The notes beneath the pieces were generated by a model that searched no databases, had not been told where the DNA came from, and saw only the letters and a program-made list of their open reading frames with translations. From Curvibacter sp. (GTDB lineage: Bacteria > Pseudomonadota > Gammaproteobacteria > Burkholderiales > Burkholderiaceae_C), in NCBI GenBank assembly GCA_003500955.1, contig DNQP01000022.1, forward strand, positions 1-12,662: 12,662 bases of DNA, given 5' to 3'. Of the stretch, positions 7,001-12,662 are shown one piece after another. The position numbers and the translations under genes were made by a program. Position 1 is the stretch's first letter; every line of letters starts with the position of its first letter.

Positions 7001-7798
7001 GAAGAGACCGGCCATGCGGCCCTGCCGGTCATAGCGCTGCACGGCATAGCCCTCGGCATCGGCCACGAAGACGCCATCGGGCGCCAGCTGCAGGGCCACG
7101 GGCTTGCCGTTCTTGGGCAGCAGGCGCAGATGGCGCCCGTCCGCGGCATAGACCTTGACCTGCGAGCGGTCGCTGAACAGGCCGCCCGCGTTGTCCAGCA
7201 CATGGATCTGTCCCGCCGCGTCAACGGCCACGGCGATGGGCCTCTCCAGCTTGTAGGGCACCTTCTGTTCGTCCAGCGCCTTGTTGGCAGCCGCCGTATC
7301 GATGGGCAGGGTGTAGAGGAAGACGCCGTTGTCGCCGTAAAGCTGGATGCGGCGGTTGCCGGTATCGGCCACGTAGACGATGCCGCCGGCAAAGGTGAGA
7401 CCCTGCGGCGAGGACAGACCGCCGTCGCTGCTGCGGCTGCCGAACTGGCCCTTGTGCTTGCCGTCGCGGCCGTACATCACGACGCGGTTCTCGTCGCTGT
7501 CGAGCACATAGACCGTGTCTTCGGAGACTGCCACCGACTCGGCCTGGCCCAGCAGCTTGCCGCCGCGCGCATCCCGGGTCTGCAGGCTGAAGGCCGGCTG
7601 GCCGGTGCCGACGTCCAGCGCATCGACTTGGCCGCCCTTGCGCGCCACATAGAGGTACTGGCCGTCCATGCCCAGCAGCTTGCGGGTATCGGCCGCAGGG
7701 ATGGGCCGCACGTACTCGATACGGGCCGGCGCCGTGCCTTGCGCCAGGACGGTGCCCTGCAGCAGCAGGCCCAGGGCGGCGATGGTGATGAGACGCAT
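4001..7798 (-). CDS. Exported NHL-propeller/fibronectin III/transglutaminase-like/TPR protein
   Basis: The 1265-residue product starts with a signal peptide (to about residue 19, TVLA|QG). Residues about 40-580 hold at least ten NHL-like beta-propeller repeats with V-x-V-x-D-x-x-N-x-R-type strands, for example YVADTGNRRIQLY near 142 and YVADSGNGRIQGF near 430. Two fibronectin III domains follow (about 585-672 and 676-764), then a beta-rich domain (about 780-885). Next is a transglutaminase-like domain (about 890-1060) with the probable triad C978 (SGDCDD), H1004 (VPGHMLMM) and E1038 (WIPVEVT). Three TPRs (about 1134-1232) and a basic tail end it. It is presumably periplasmic, binding glycan or protein with the propeller and cutting or cross-linking proteins with the thiol domain; the substrate is unknown. 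The ATG at 7798 has AGAGGA starting one base after the stop of the cyclase gene, so translation is probably coupled. Length and domain order are unusual, and no frameshift is visible. Confidence 0.88.
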   Translation of the reverse strand: MRLITIAALGLLLQGTVLAQGTAPARIEYVRPIPAADTRKLLGMDGQYLYVARKGGQVDALDVGTGQPAFSLQTRDARGGKLLGQAESVAVSEDTVYVLDSDENRVVMYGRDGKHKGQFGSRSSDGGLSSPQGLTFAGGIVYVADTGNRRIQLYGDNGVFLYTLPIDTAAANKALDEQKVPYKLERPIAVAVDAAGQIHVLDNAGGLFSDRSQVKVYAADGRHLRLLPKNGKPVALQLAPDGVFVADAEGYAVQRYDRQGRMAGLFGSRGDGRGQFQSLAGLAVAAGQVFVGDRERGLVHQFRTGTTAVAQALPGASGQPSVRWQQSLPLAASRLAWDGKDTLVAVARDREVLLRHQGGKTTEMPLKGIRPTALAFDKAGALWVLERGNDKLHKLDADGKPVLTVGRSGSRNGQFDGPNDFVIASDGSVYVADSGNGRIQGFSPDGVFFKLIDRGVKERLGRPSALAIDDKDQLFVLDSSRGSVTAYSAAGEPLREFGNDPAREDERLRDPVGLLATQEEVFVLSPERVRVYSHEGRLLRGFGTAGNAAGELAQAEAIAARDASSFFIAERGESRVQLFSTQYRPRAPQQLVAQPAVHGVELRWAASPLAYVQQYRIYRADNEAGPWLPVGSSKTAGYVDSGLKPGLSFHYRVAAATAEGREGPASAIVSGTALQYTPPPLEELKAEAATSRVRLSWKPLDPKLVTAYVLYQKEGEKFSKLAESSSAEFQRDNLNAGTAYTLYVSARSVDGVESEKQAVQFSTQADNRAPLDIDATHLHNVFSNSYKLYEKEGVGTIKLTNNTRNPMNDIKVSFVLNNFMDFPTEQRIPELAPGASREVVLKAVFNNNILTLTEDTPVQAKIEAGYFENGQAKVYSQIKTLNIYDKHRMSWDERERYAAFITPKDPLVINFARSVASEFGANKEPTQLAAALFNTLGALGVTYVQDPTNPYQVTSNKVDYVDYIQYPRETLQRRSGDCDDLVALYAAALESLGISTRKLLVPGHMLMMLATGVEAPADGYTMDNMYVAHEGLLWIPVEVTLVGKSFIKAWETGAATYYREKGKEGFAIFDVHAAWEKFKPAGLPDDPWRAPPVTREVIERNFPGDLLSVLKISSQTLTRRYLQAIQKNPSDMDAHLQVGIILARQGDRAESRKYFRKVVETQPRNAAALNNLGNLHMLDSQYAEAQKFYADAVKADAKDAEILVNLAQAYKAGKNVDKAKEAYAQAQKIDPAIAGKYKALGLELMNTLSSTRARPAAPAGAREKK

Positions 7799-7812
7799 GA
7801 TGTCAGTCCTCT

Positions 7813-9843
7813 TTATTTGTCCTGCCGGTTGAACACGCCATCCCATTCGGGCCCTGCCGGCGCCACCTTGAACTGCAGGCAGCGCTCCAAATATAGCCGG
7901 CTCGGCATGTCATTGGGGTACTCGGCCAGGATGGCCAGGAAGGATTTCTCGGCCGCGTCCCACTGCTGCTGGCGGAACTGCACCAGTGCCGCTGCAAACA
8001 GGGTTTCGAGCCGGTCCTCCTGCGTCTGCGCGGCGCCGCGCAGCTCGTGGATGGCCACGGGGATGTCCTTGCCGGCCACGCGCACACGGTCCAGGCGCCG
8101 GTAGCGGAAGCTGTCGCAGGTCTTGAGGTAGGTCGCATCGCCCACCACGAAGTCCACGCCGAAGTACTTGGCCATGCCCTCCAGGCGCGAGGCCTGGTTG
8201 ACCGTATCGCCGATCACCGTGTACTCCATCTTCTGCCCGCGCGAGCCGATGTTGCCCGCCACCACGTCGCCGCTCTGGATGCCGCCGCGGATCACGAAGG
8301 GCTCCAGGCCCTGGGCCCGCCAGCGCTCGCCGAGCTCCACCATCCGCTCCTTCATCGCCAGCGCACAGGCCACGGCGCGCCGCGCGTGGTCGGGCTGGGA
8401 CAGGGGCGCCCCCCAGTAGGCCATGATGCCGTCGCCCATGAACTTGTCCACCGTGCCGTCGTGCTGGTAGATCAGCTGCACCATGGCCGCCAGGTATTCG
8501 TTGAGCCGCGCCACCACCACCTGGGGCTTGTGGCGCTCGCTGAAGGCCGTGAAGCCCTTGATGTCGGTGAACATCACCGTCACCTCGCGGTTGTCGCCCC
8601 CGATGCGCGCCGCGCCCGGGTTTTTCTCCAGCTGGCTCACGAGCTTGTTGGACAGGTAACTGGAGAACATGGCGCGCATCTCGCGCGCACTGCGCTCCAG
8701 CACCATATAGCGCCAGCCCCCGGCCAGCAGCAGGGCCAGCAACGCGGCCAGCGGCGGGTAGACCATGCTGACCCACTGGCCCTGCAGGAAGAGCCAGTAG
8801 CTCAGGCCCAGGTAGCCTGCACTCAGGGCCAGCACGGCCGGGATGGCGCGGTGCAGGCGCAGGCGTGCGGTCAGCGCGAAGGCGACGCCCCCCAGCGCCA
8901 CGATCATGAGCAGGTCGAAGAGGGACTGCAGGCCGGTGCGGTGGATGTAGCGCTGGCTCAGGATGTCGTCGGCCACGGCCGCATGCACCTCGACCCCGGG
9001 CGTGTTGGCGTGGAAGGGCGTGACGCGCATGTCGTAGATGCCCAGGGCCGTGGCGCCGAGGAAGACCGTCTTGCCGCGCAGCAGCGCCGGATCGACCCGC
9101 CCCTCCAGCACGTCGATGAAGGCGTAGCGCGGGTAGTTGCCCGGCGTGCCCGTGTAGTTGATCCAGAGTTCGCCATCCGGGCCCACGGGGATGCTGCGCC
9201 CGCCGAGTTCGACGCGGAAGGACGCGCTGCTGAACTGCGACTCGCCGAGCGTGCGCATGGCGGCCGCCAGGCCCAGCGAGGGCACGGCCTGGCCGTCCCG
9301 CTCGATCAGCAGCAGGTTGCGGCGGTTGACGCCATCGTCCTCGGGGATCAGGTTGATGTGGGCGATGCCGGCGGCCGCCCGCTCGATCTGCGGCAGGCTG
9401 CCGGTGCTGCCGGCCACGCGGAACTGGCGGTCGAAGGCGAAGGTGGTGGCCAGCACCACATTGCCGGCACGGCGGATGGCCTCGGCCAGCGCCTGGTCGA
9501 CCTCGGCGCTCTCGGCCTCGGGGAAAAAGACGTCGAACAGCAGCACCTTGGGCTTGGCCGCTTCCAGACGCTCCAGCAGGCGCACGTACTGCTGGCGTGT
9601 CCAGGGGAAACGCCCCAGGGCCTGGATGCTCTTGTCATCGATGGCGATGATGGCAATGTCCGGGTGGACCGGGATGGGGCCGCGCAGGCTCTTGAAACGC
9701 AGGTCATAGGTGCGTGCCTCGAAGCCTTCAAGAAAGGCGTTCTGCTTGTAATAGAGCAGCGTCACCAGCAGCACCGGCAGCAGGGCCAGCAGCAGTGCCA
9801 CCATGCGCGATCCGCGCCCCTGCTGTGTCTGACTCGGATCCAT
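7813..9843 (-). CDS. CHASE2-domain class III adenylyl cyclase
   Basis: This 676-residue inner-membrane receptor cyclase makes cyclic nucleotide, most likely cAMP. It has one N-terminal membrane helix (about 14-32), an extracytoplasmic CHASE2 domain (about 40-300, with DIAIIAIDDKSI, LLFDVFFPEAE and GKTVFLGATALGIYDMRVTPF), three membrane helices (about 308-380), a short linker and the cyclase domain (about 418-603). Metal-binding D427 (FTDIKGFT) and D471 (FMGDG), adenine-selecting K467, T542, and transition-state N549 and R553 are all present. The Lys/Thr pair is typical of class IIIb adenylyl cyclases. The tail (about 610-658) resembles a TPR (LVQFRQQQWDAAEKSFLAILAEYPND). A GAGGAGG lies just before the ATG. 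It follows the membrane-protein gene by 69 bases and precedes the propeller gene by 14. No convincing promoter was found. The ligand sensed by CHASE2 is unknown. Confidence 0.94.
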   Translation of the reverse strand: MDPSQTQQGRGSRMVALLLALLPVLLVTLLYYKQNAFLEGFEARTYDLRFKSLRGPIPVHPDIAIIAIDDKSIQALGRFPWTRQQYVRLLERLEAAKPKVLLFDVFFPEAESAEVDQALAEAIRRAGNVVLATTFAFDRQFRVAGSTGSLPQIERAAAGIAHINLIPEDDGVNRRNLLLIERDGQAVPSLGLAAAMRTLGESQFSSASFRVELGGRSIPVGPDGELWINYTGTPGNYPRYAFIDVLEGRVDPALLRGKTVFLGATALGIYDMRVTPFHANTPGVEVHAAVADDILSQRYIHRTGLQSLFDLLMIVALGGVAFALTARLRLHRAIPAVLALSAGYLGLSYWLFLQGQWVSMVYPPLAALLALLLAGGWRYMVLERSAREMRAMFSSYLSNKLVSQLEKNPGAARIGGDNREVTVMFTDIKGFTAFSERHKPQVVVARLNEYLAAMVQLIYQHDGTVDKFMGDGIMAYWGAPLSQPDHARRAVACALAMKERMVELGERWRAQGLEPFVIRGGIQSGDVVAGNIGSRGQKMEYTVIGDTVNQASRLEGMAKYFGVDFVVGDATYLKTCDSFRYRRLDRVRVAGKDIPVAIHELRGAAQTQEDRLETLFAAALVQFRQQQWDAAEKSFLAILAEYPNDMPSRLYLERCLQFKVAPAGPEWDGVFNRQDK

Positions 9844-9912
9844 GCGGCCTCCTCTGCCCTGTGCAATTTGGGGAATGGTGATAGCGTAGCAGCCGGGGCC
9901 TCAGGGCGGTGC

Positions 9913-10566
9913 TCAGCCACGCACGCGGCGATGGCGATCGACCCAGTAGCCCAGCAACACCAGCAGCCACTGCAACTGCCCGATCCAGGCGATGGCGCTC
10001 ACGCTGGGCGGCGGACTGCCCAGCACGTTGCCGGCATAGACCACGAAGAGAAAGAGCACGAGCCCCACCAGACCCCAGCGCCCTGCCGCGTCGCTGGCGC
10101 GGGTGCTGCGGGCATAGAGCCACACCCCCAGCATGAACAGCGGCACCTCCAGTGCCAGCGTCAGCGTCAGCGAAGACCACAGGCGCAGGCCCACCACCGT
10201 GTCCGACCAGGGCAGGATCTGCAGATCGGGCCGGTGCACCAGCAGGTCCAGCACCCAGTGGCTCAGCACCAGCAGGCCCAGCACGAGCGCGGCGCGACGC
10301 TCGCGCATCAACAGGAAGTGCAGGCCGCCGATCAGCACCGCCCAGCCCAGCACGGCCAGCAGGCTGTGCGTGTAGGGGTAGTGTTCGAAGACCAGGGGGA
10401 CGACCGCCGTGGCACCGGGCTCGATGCGCACGCGCTCCAGCCCCATGAAGAGGAAGGTTGGCCAAAGCAGGTCGATGAGCTGCGCGGCCAGGAACAGCGT
10501 GCCCAGCGAGACCTGCGGGGCCGCGGACTTGGCGGCGAAGCCGAGCGCGAAGTGGCCGATGAACAT
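9913..10566 (-). CDS. Polytopic membrane protein, YdjM/DUF457-like putative metal-dependent hydrolase
   Basis: The 217-residue protein has about six hydrophobic segments (roughly 21-41, 68-87, 92-110, 132-152, 163-182, 195-209). It begins with MFIGHFALGF, resembling the N-terminus of YdjM/DUF457-type inner-membrane proteins often annotated as metal-dependent hydrolases. Candidate metal ligands are H5, D32 (QLIDLLWP), H67 (YTHSL), and H103, D107 and H111 (SHWVLDLLVHRPD). No activity is established for this group as far as I know. The ATG at 10566 comes three bases after the stop of the DinB-like gene, so the two are probably translated together. The family name is recalled rather than verified; presence of a real gene is near certain. 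Confidence 0.85.
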   Translation of the reverse strand: MFIGHFALGFAAKSAAPQVSLGTLFLAAQLIDLLWPTFLFMGLERVRIEPGATAVVPLVFEHYPYTHSLLAVLGWAVLIGGLHFLLMRERRAALVLGLLVLSHWVLDLLVHRPDLQILPWSDTVVGLRLWSSLTLTLALEVPLFMLGVWLYARSTRASDAAGRWGLVGLVLFLFVVYAGNVLGSPPPSVSAIAWIGQLQWLLVLLGYWVDRHRRVRG

Positions 10567-10569
10567 GGC

Positions 10570-11097
10570 TCAGCCCTCCCGACCCCAGGTCTGCGGCCCG
10601 TCCCGCAGGAAGACCGGCAGGTCCATGACCGGCGGCTTGAGACCGGCCTGGTACAGCATGTCGGCCACATAGCCGCGGTGGTAGGTCTTGTGGTTCACGA
10701 TGTGCAGCAGCATATCGCCGCGGCTCATGCGGCCAGCGCCGCCGTCGACGAAACGGAAGTCGATCTCCTCGGCCGCGGTCGTCGTGTCCAGTGCGTCGGC
10801 ACAGGCGATGTACCAGCGGTCCAGCTCGGCCTGGTCCTGTCGCAGCTGTTCGAACGCGGGCTCCTGCGCAGGCTGGCGCGTGGTGTAGCCATGGGCCCGC
10901 CCCTGCAGATGCGCCTGCCAGATCCGGTCGACCACCCAAGCGTGGGCCAGCGTGCCCACCATGCTGTGCTGGCCATGGTTGCGGCGGGCCGTGGCCTCGC
11001 CGGCCGGCAGCGCGGCCAGGGTGTCGTAGAGGCGCGTGTTGGCCCAGGCGGTGTAGCGGGTCAGCATGCGCAGCGGGCGCAGCGCGGCATCGGACAT
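10570..11097 (-). CDS. DinB-family protein
   Basis: The 175-residue soluble protein has the DinB/YfiT-like four-helix bundle pattern. Motifs are LTRYTAWANTRLYDTLAALP at the N-terminus, LAHAWVVDRIWQAHLQG (about 50-66) and LLHIVNHKTYHRGYVADML (about 130-148). H52, H136 and H140 match the usual metal-binding triad. The family includes thiol-dependent S-transferases (mycothiol/bacillithiol type) and damage-induced proteins of unknown role; a glutathione- or other thiol-linked function here is conjecture. The ATG at 11097 is preceded by only a weak purine tract (AAGAGAG about nine bases upstream), with a TATAGT -10 box about 35 bases upstream. It is the first gene of the six-gene minus-strand run and is divergent from the DUF962 gene. 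Confidence 0.9.
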   Translation of the reverse strand: MSDAALRPLRMLTRYTAWANTRLYDTLAALPAGEATARRNHGQHSMVGTLAHAWVVDRIWQAHLQGRAHGYTTRQPAQEPAFEQLRQDQAELDRWYIACADALDTTTAAEEIDFRFVDGGAGRMSRGDMLLHIVNHKTYHRGYVADMLYQAGLKPPVMDLPVFLRDGPQTWGREG

Positions 11098-11132
11098 GCG
11101 GAGAGACTCTCTTCGGGAGCGTAGACGGCGGC

Positions 11133-11138
11133 ACTATA
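11133..11138 (-). promoter_or_regulatory. Putative -10 box of the dinB-like operon
   Basis: TATAGT on the minus strand matches the sigma70 -10 consensus at 5 of 6 bases. It would start transcription about 30 bases before the DinB-family ATG. The position 17 bases further upstream (GGCGAC) is a poor -35, so the promoter may be activator-dependent or weak. Confidence 0.4.
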
Positions 11139-11168
11139 CCCCCGTGCCCGGTCCTGTCGCCTGCGGGC

Positions 11169-11198
11169 TTGCCCTGAGAACAGGCCCAGGCCTACACT
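11169..11198 (+). promoter_or_regulatory. Putative sigma70 promoter of the DUF962 gene
   Basis: TTGCCC (11169-11174) and TACACT (11193-11198) are separated by 18 bases. Each matches consensus at 4 of 6 bases. The predicted start of transcription falls about 25 bases before the ATG at 11230, leaving room for the GGAG Shine-Dalgarno. Confidence 0.35.
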
Positions 11199-11229
11199 TG
11201 CGGCCATCAAAGAACAGCCGGAGACCGCC

Positions 11230-11556
11230 ATGCAGACTGCCCCCACCGTCGACCCGCGCAGCTTCACGCGCTTCGCCGAGTTCTACCCCTTCTACCTGGG
11301 CGAGCACAGCAACCGCACCTGCCGCCGCCTGCATTTCCTGGGCAGCAGCCTGTCCCTGATCTGCCTGGCCATGCTCGTCATCACGGGCAAGCCGCAGTAC
11401 TTCCTCTACGCCCTGCTCTGCGGCTACGGCTTCGCCTGGCTGGGCCACTTCGGTTTCGAGAAGAACAAGCCCGCCAGCTTCAAGCGTCCGCTCTACAGCT
11501 TCATGGGCGACTGGGTCATGTACAAGGACATCTGGACGGGCAAGATCCCGTTCTAA
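11230..11556 (+). CDS. Mpo1-like (DUF962) membrane protein
   Basis: The 108-residue protein has two hydrophobic segments (about 36-53 and 56-73). Conserved features of the DUF962/Mpo1-like family are FAEFYPFYLGEHSNRTCRRLHFLG (about 15-38) and WLGHFGFEKNKPASFKRPLYSFMGDWVMY (about 70-98). H26, H35 and H73 are candidate metal ligands. The yeast member Mpo1 is an iron-dependent dioxygenase acting on 2-hydroxy fatty acids; the bacterial role is not established to my knowledge. GGAG lies six bases before the ATG. The gene stands alone on the plus strand, divergent from the DinB-type gene and convergent with the BrkB-type gene. Confidence 0.92.
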   Translation: MQTAPTVDPRSFTRFAEFYPFYLGEHSNRTCRRLHFLGSSLSLICLAMLVITGKPQYFLYALLCGYGFAWLGHFGFEKNKPASFKRPLYSFMGDWVMYKDIWTGKIPF

Positions 11557-11575
11557 GCCGCGCGCTCAGCGCGGC
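11557..11575. terminator. Hairpin between convergent genes
   Basis: A 7-bp perfect stem (GCCGCGC/GCGCGGC) with a 5-base loop starts directly after the DUF962 stop. Its loop carries the stop codon of the opposing BrkB-type gene (11566-11568). Its position suits a bidirectional terminator, but no U tract follows on either strand. Confidence 0.45.
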
Positions 11576-12662
11576 GTCAGGGCGTCGCGCAGGCTCAGCC
11601 TCGTCAGCTCGCTGTTGCCCCAGAAGGCCTCGGTCGCCGGATCCGGCGGCAGCAGCAGGCTGCGCAGCATGGGCGCCAGCGGCGTCACATCCGGGTCGGC
11701 CAGCAGCACCAGGCGCGGCGGCTCGCCCGGCTCGGCCTCGGCCAGACGGCCCACCCAGTCCAGCTGGACCAGGGTTTCGGCCAGCGGATCCAATTGCAGG
11801 GGATCCACACGCAGACGCTCGGCGATCTGCATCAGCGTCAGCCCGTGACCCGGCGCCTGCCGTACCGCCTCCAGCACCCGCAGCATTTCCAGCGCCAGCT
11901 GAAAACGCCAGCCCGGCCCCGGTGCACGGCGCGACACGCCCGCCAGCAGGCTGGGCAGGTAGGCCGCGATCACCGCCCCCAGCAGCACGATGACCCAGGC
12001 CACGTAGATCCAGACCAGCAGGATGGGCACGGTGGCGAAGGCCCCGTAGACCGCCGAATAGGTGGGCACCGCCTTGAGGTAGAGCGTGAGGAGCTTCTTG
12101 GCGCCTTCGAGCGCCAGGGTCGCGAACAGGGCCCCGGTCCAGGCATGGGTCCACTTGACGCGGGTGTTGGGCACGTAATGGTAGGTGGCGGCCAGGCCGG
12201 CGGCCACCAGCAGGAACTCCACGCCGTCGAGCAGCAGGCGCAAACCCCCGGGCATGCCGCCCACCATGCCGCGCGAGGCCGTGACGATGTAGGAGGTGAT
12301 GGTCAGGCTGATGGCCAGCAGCAGCGGACCCAGCGTCAGCGCGGCCCAGTAGATCAGCAGGCGCTGGCCGAAGGGGCGCGGCCGGCGCACACGCCAGATG
12401 GCATTGAGCGTGCGGTCGATGGTGAAGACCAGACTCAGTGCGGTGAAGAAGAGCACGGTCAGGCCAGCCCAACCCAGCCGTCCGGCGCGGCTGGCGAACT
12501 GGGTCAGGTAGCCCAGCACCTGGCGCGCGATGTTGTCGGGCACCAGGCTCTCGACCAGCCATTTCTGCAGCACGTCCTGAAACTTGGCGAACATGGGGAA
12601 GGCCGTGAACAGGGCCAGGGCCACGGTCAGCAGGGGCACCAGGGCGATGGTGGTGGTGAAGG
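11566..12662 (-). CDS. YihY/BrkB-family inner-membrane protein (N-terminus outside window)
   Basis: At least 365 residues are visible and the frame stays open to the right edge, reading FTTTIALVPLLTVALALFTAFP, the usual early segment of this family, so only the first few dozen residues are missing. About six membrane helices lie in the first 245 visible residues. Family motifs include TIDRTLNAIWRVRRPRPFGQRLL, YHYVPNTRVKWTHAWTGALFATLALEGAKKL and YSAVYGAFATVPILLVWIYVAWVIVLLGA. The final 110 residues form a soluble part with a winged-helix-like stretch (ALEMLRVLEAVRQAPG...TLMQIAERLRVDPLQLDPLAETL), an extension typical of proteobacterial members. The family was once annotated as ribonuclease BN in error; its molecular function is unclear. 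The gene ends nine bases from the stop of the DUF962 gene, within a hairpin. Confidence 0.92.
   Translation of the reverse strand, partial: FTTTIALVPLLTVALALFTAFPMFAKFQDVLQKWLVESLVPDNIARQVLGYLTQFASRAGRLGWAGLTVLFFTALSLVFTIDRTLNAIWRVRRPRPFGQRLLIYWAALTLGPLLLAISLTITSYIVTASRGMVGGMPGGLRLLLDGVEFLLVAAGLAATYHYVPNTRVKWTHAWTGALFATLALEGAKKLLTLYLKAVPTYSAVYGAFATVPILLVWIYVAWVIVLLGAVIAAYLPSLLAGVSRRAPGPGWRFQLALEMLRVLEAVRQAPGHGLTLMQIAERLRVDPLQLDPLAETLVQLDWVGRLAEAEPGEPPRLVLLADPDVTPLAPMLRSLLLPPDPATEAFWGNSELTRLSLRDALTPR

Noticed and set aside
3755..8104. Two long plus-strand open frames (741 and 699 codons) opposite the propeller/transglutaminase gene.
   Set aside because: They are composition artefacts: no signal or domain pattern, while the minus-strand frame shows a signal peptide, NHL repeats, fibronectin III and TPR motifs throughout.
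8047..11124. A 1025-codon open frame on the plus strand, antisense to the cyclase, the YdjM-like gene and the DinB-like gene.
   Set aside because: It is His/Gln/Arg/Ala-rich with no recognisable domain, and it crosses three genes with clear family motifs on the other strand. Long antisense frames are expected in high-GC DNA.
1..12662. tRNA, rRNA, CRISPR arrays, insertion sequences or phage genes.
   Set aside because: None was recognised, and the coding density and gene families are those of an ordinary chromosomal region.

Overview
The window is a GC-rich, gene-dense piece of a Gram-negative chromosome. Its protein set (MetY-type sulfhydrylase, PagP, YihY/BrkB, DinB, CHASE2 cyclase), codon bias and a palindromic repeat with a GTTCGCCCTGAGC/GTCGAAG core suggest a betaproteobacterium of the order Burkholderiales, probably Comamonadaceae. 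This is inference from style and recalled family distribution; there is no rRNA or tRNA here to fix it. No phage, insertion sequence, CRISPR array or tRNA was seen, and no gene-free stretch reaches 300 bases.

Left part (1-2878): a two-CBS-domain protein (minus strand) is divergent from metY (plus strand), an O-acetylhomoserine sulfhydrylase. The 124-base spacer between them holds a probable promoter for the CBS gene and a perfect 14-base palindrome. MetY is followed by a REP-like inverted repeat and an alpha/beta hydrolase with its own Shine-Dalgarno sequence.

Central part (2891-11097): six genes run on the minus strand. In transcription order they are a DinB-fold protein, a polytopic membrane protein of the YdjM/DUF457 type, a CHASE2-class III adenylyl cyclase, a 1265-residue exported protein (NHL propeller, two fibronectin III domains, transglutaminase-like domain, TPRs), a 131-residue exported protein with a FecR-like VRG motif and a TPR-like tail, and the lipid A palmitoyltransferase PagP. 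The cyclase and the large exported protein are tightly coupled (14 bases apart). With the small exported protein they look like an envelope-sensing cAMP module: an extracytoplasmic CHASE2 sensor, a cytoplasmic cyclase with all catalytic residues, and two periplasmic partners. PagP follows directly. In the transcript its ribosome-binding site can be folded into a long hairpin, which suggests translational control.

Right part (11230-12662): an Mpo1-like (DUF962) membrane protein on the plus strand is convergent with a YihY/BrkB-type membrane protein on the minus strand, whose N-terminus lies beyond the window. A GC-rich hairpin separates the two stop codons.

The most interesting parts are the cyclase/propeller-transglutaminase/VRG-protein cluster and the pagP leader hairpin.
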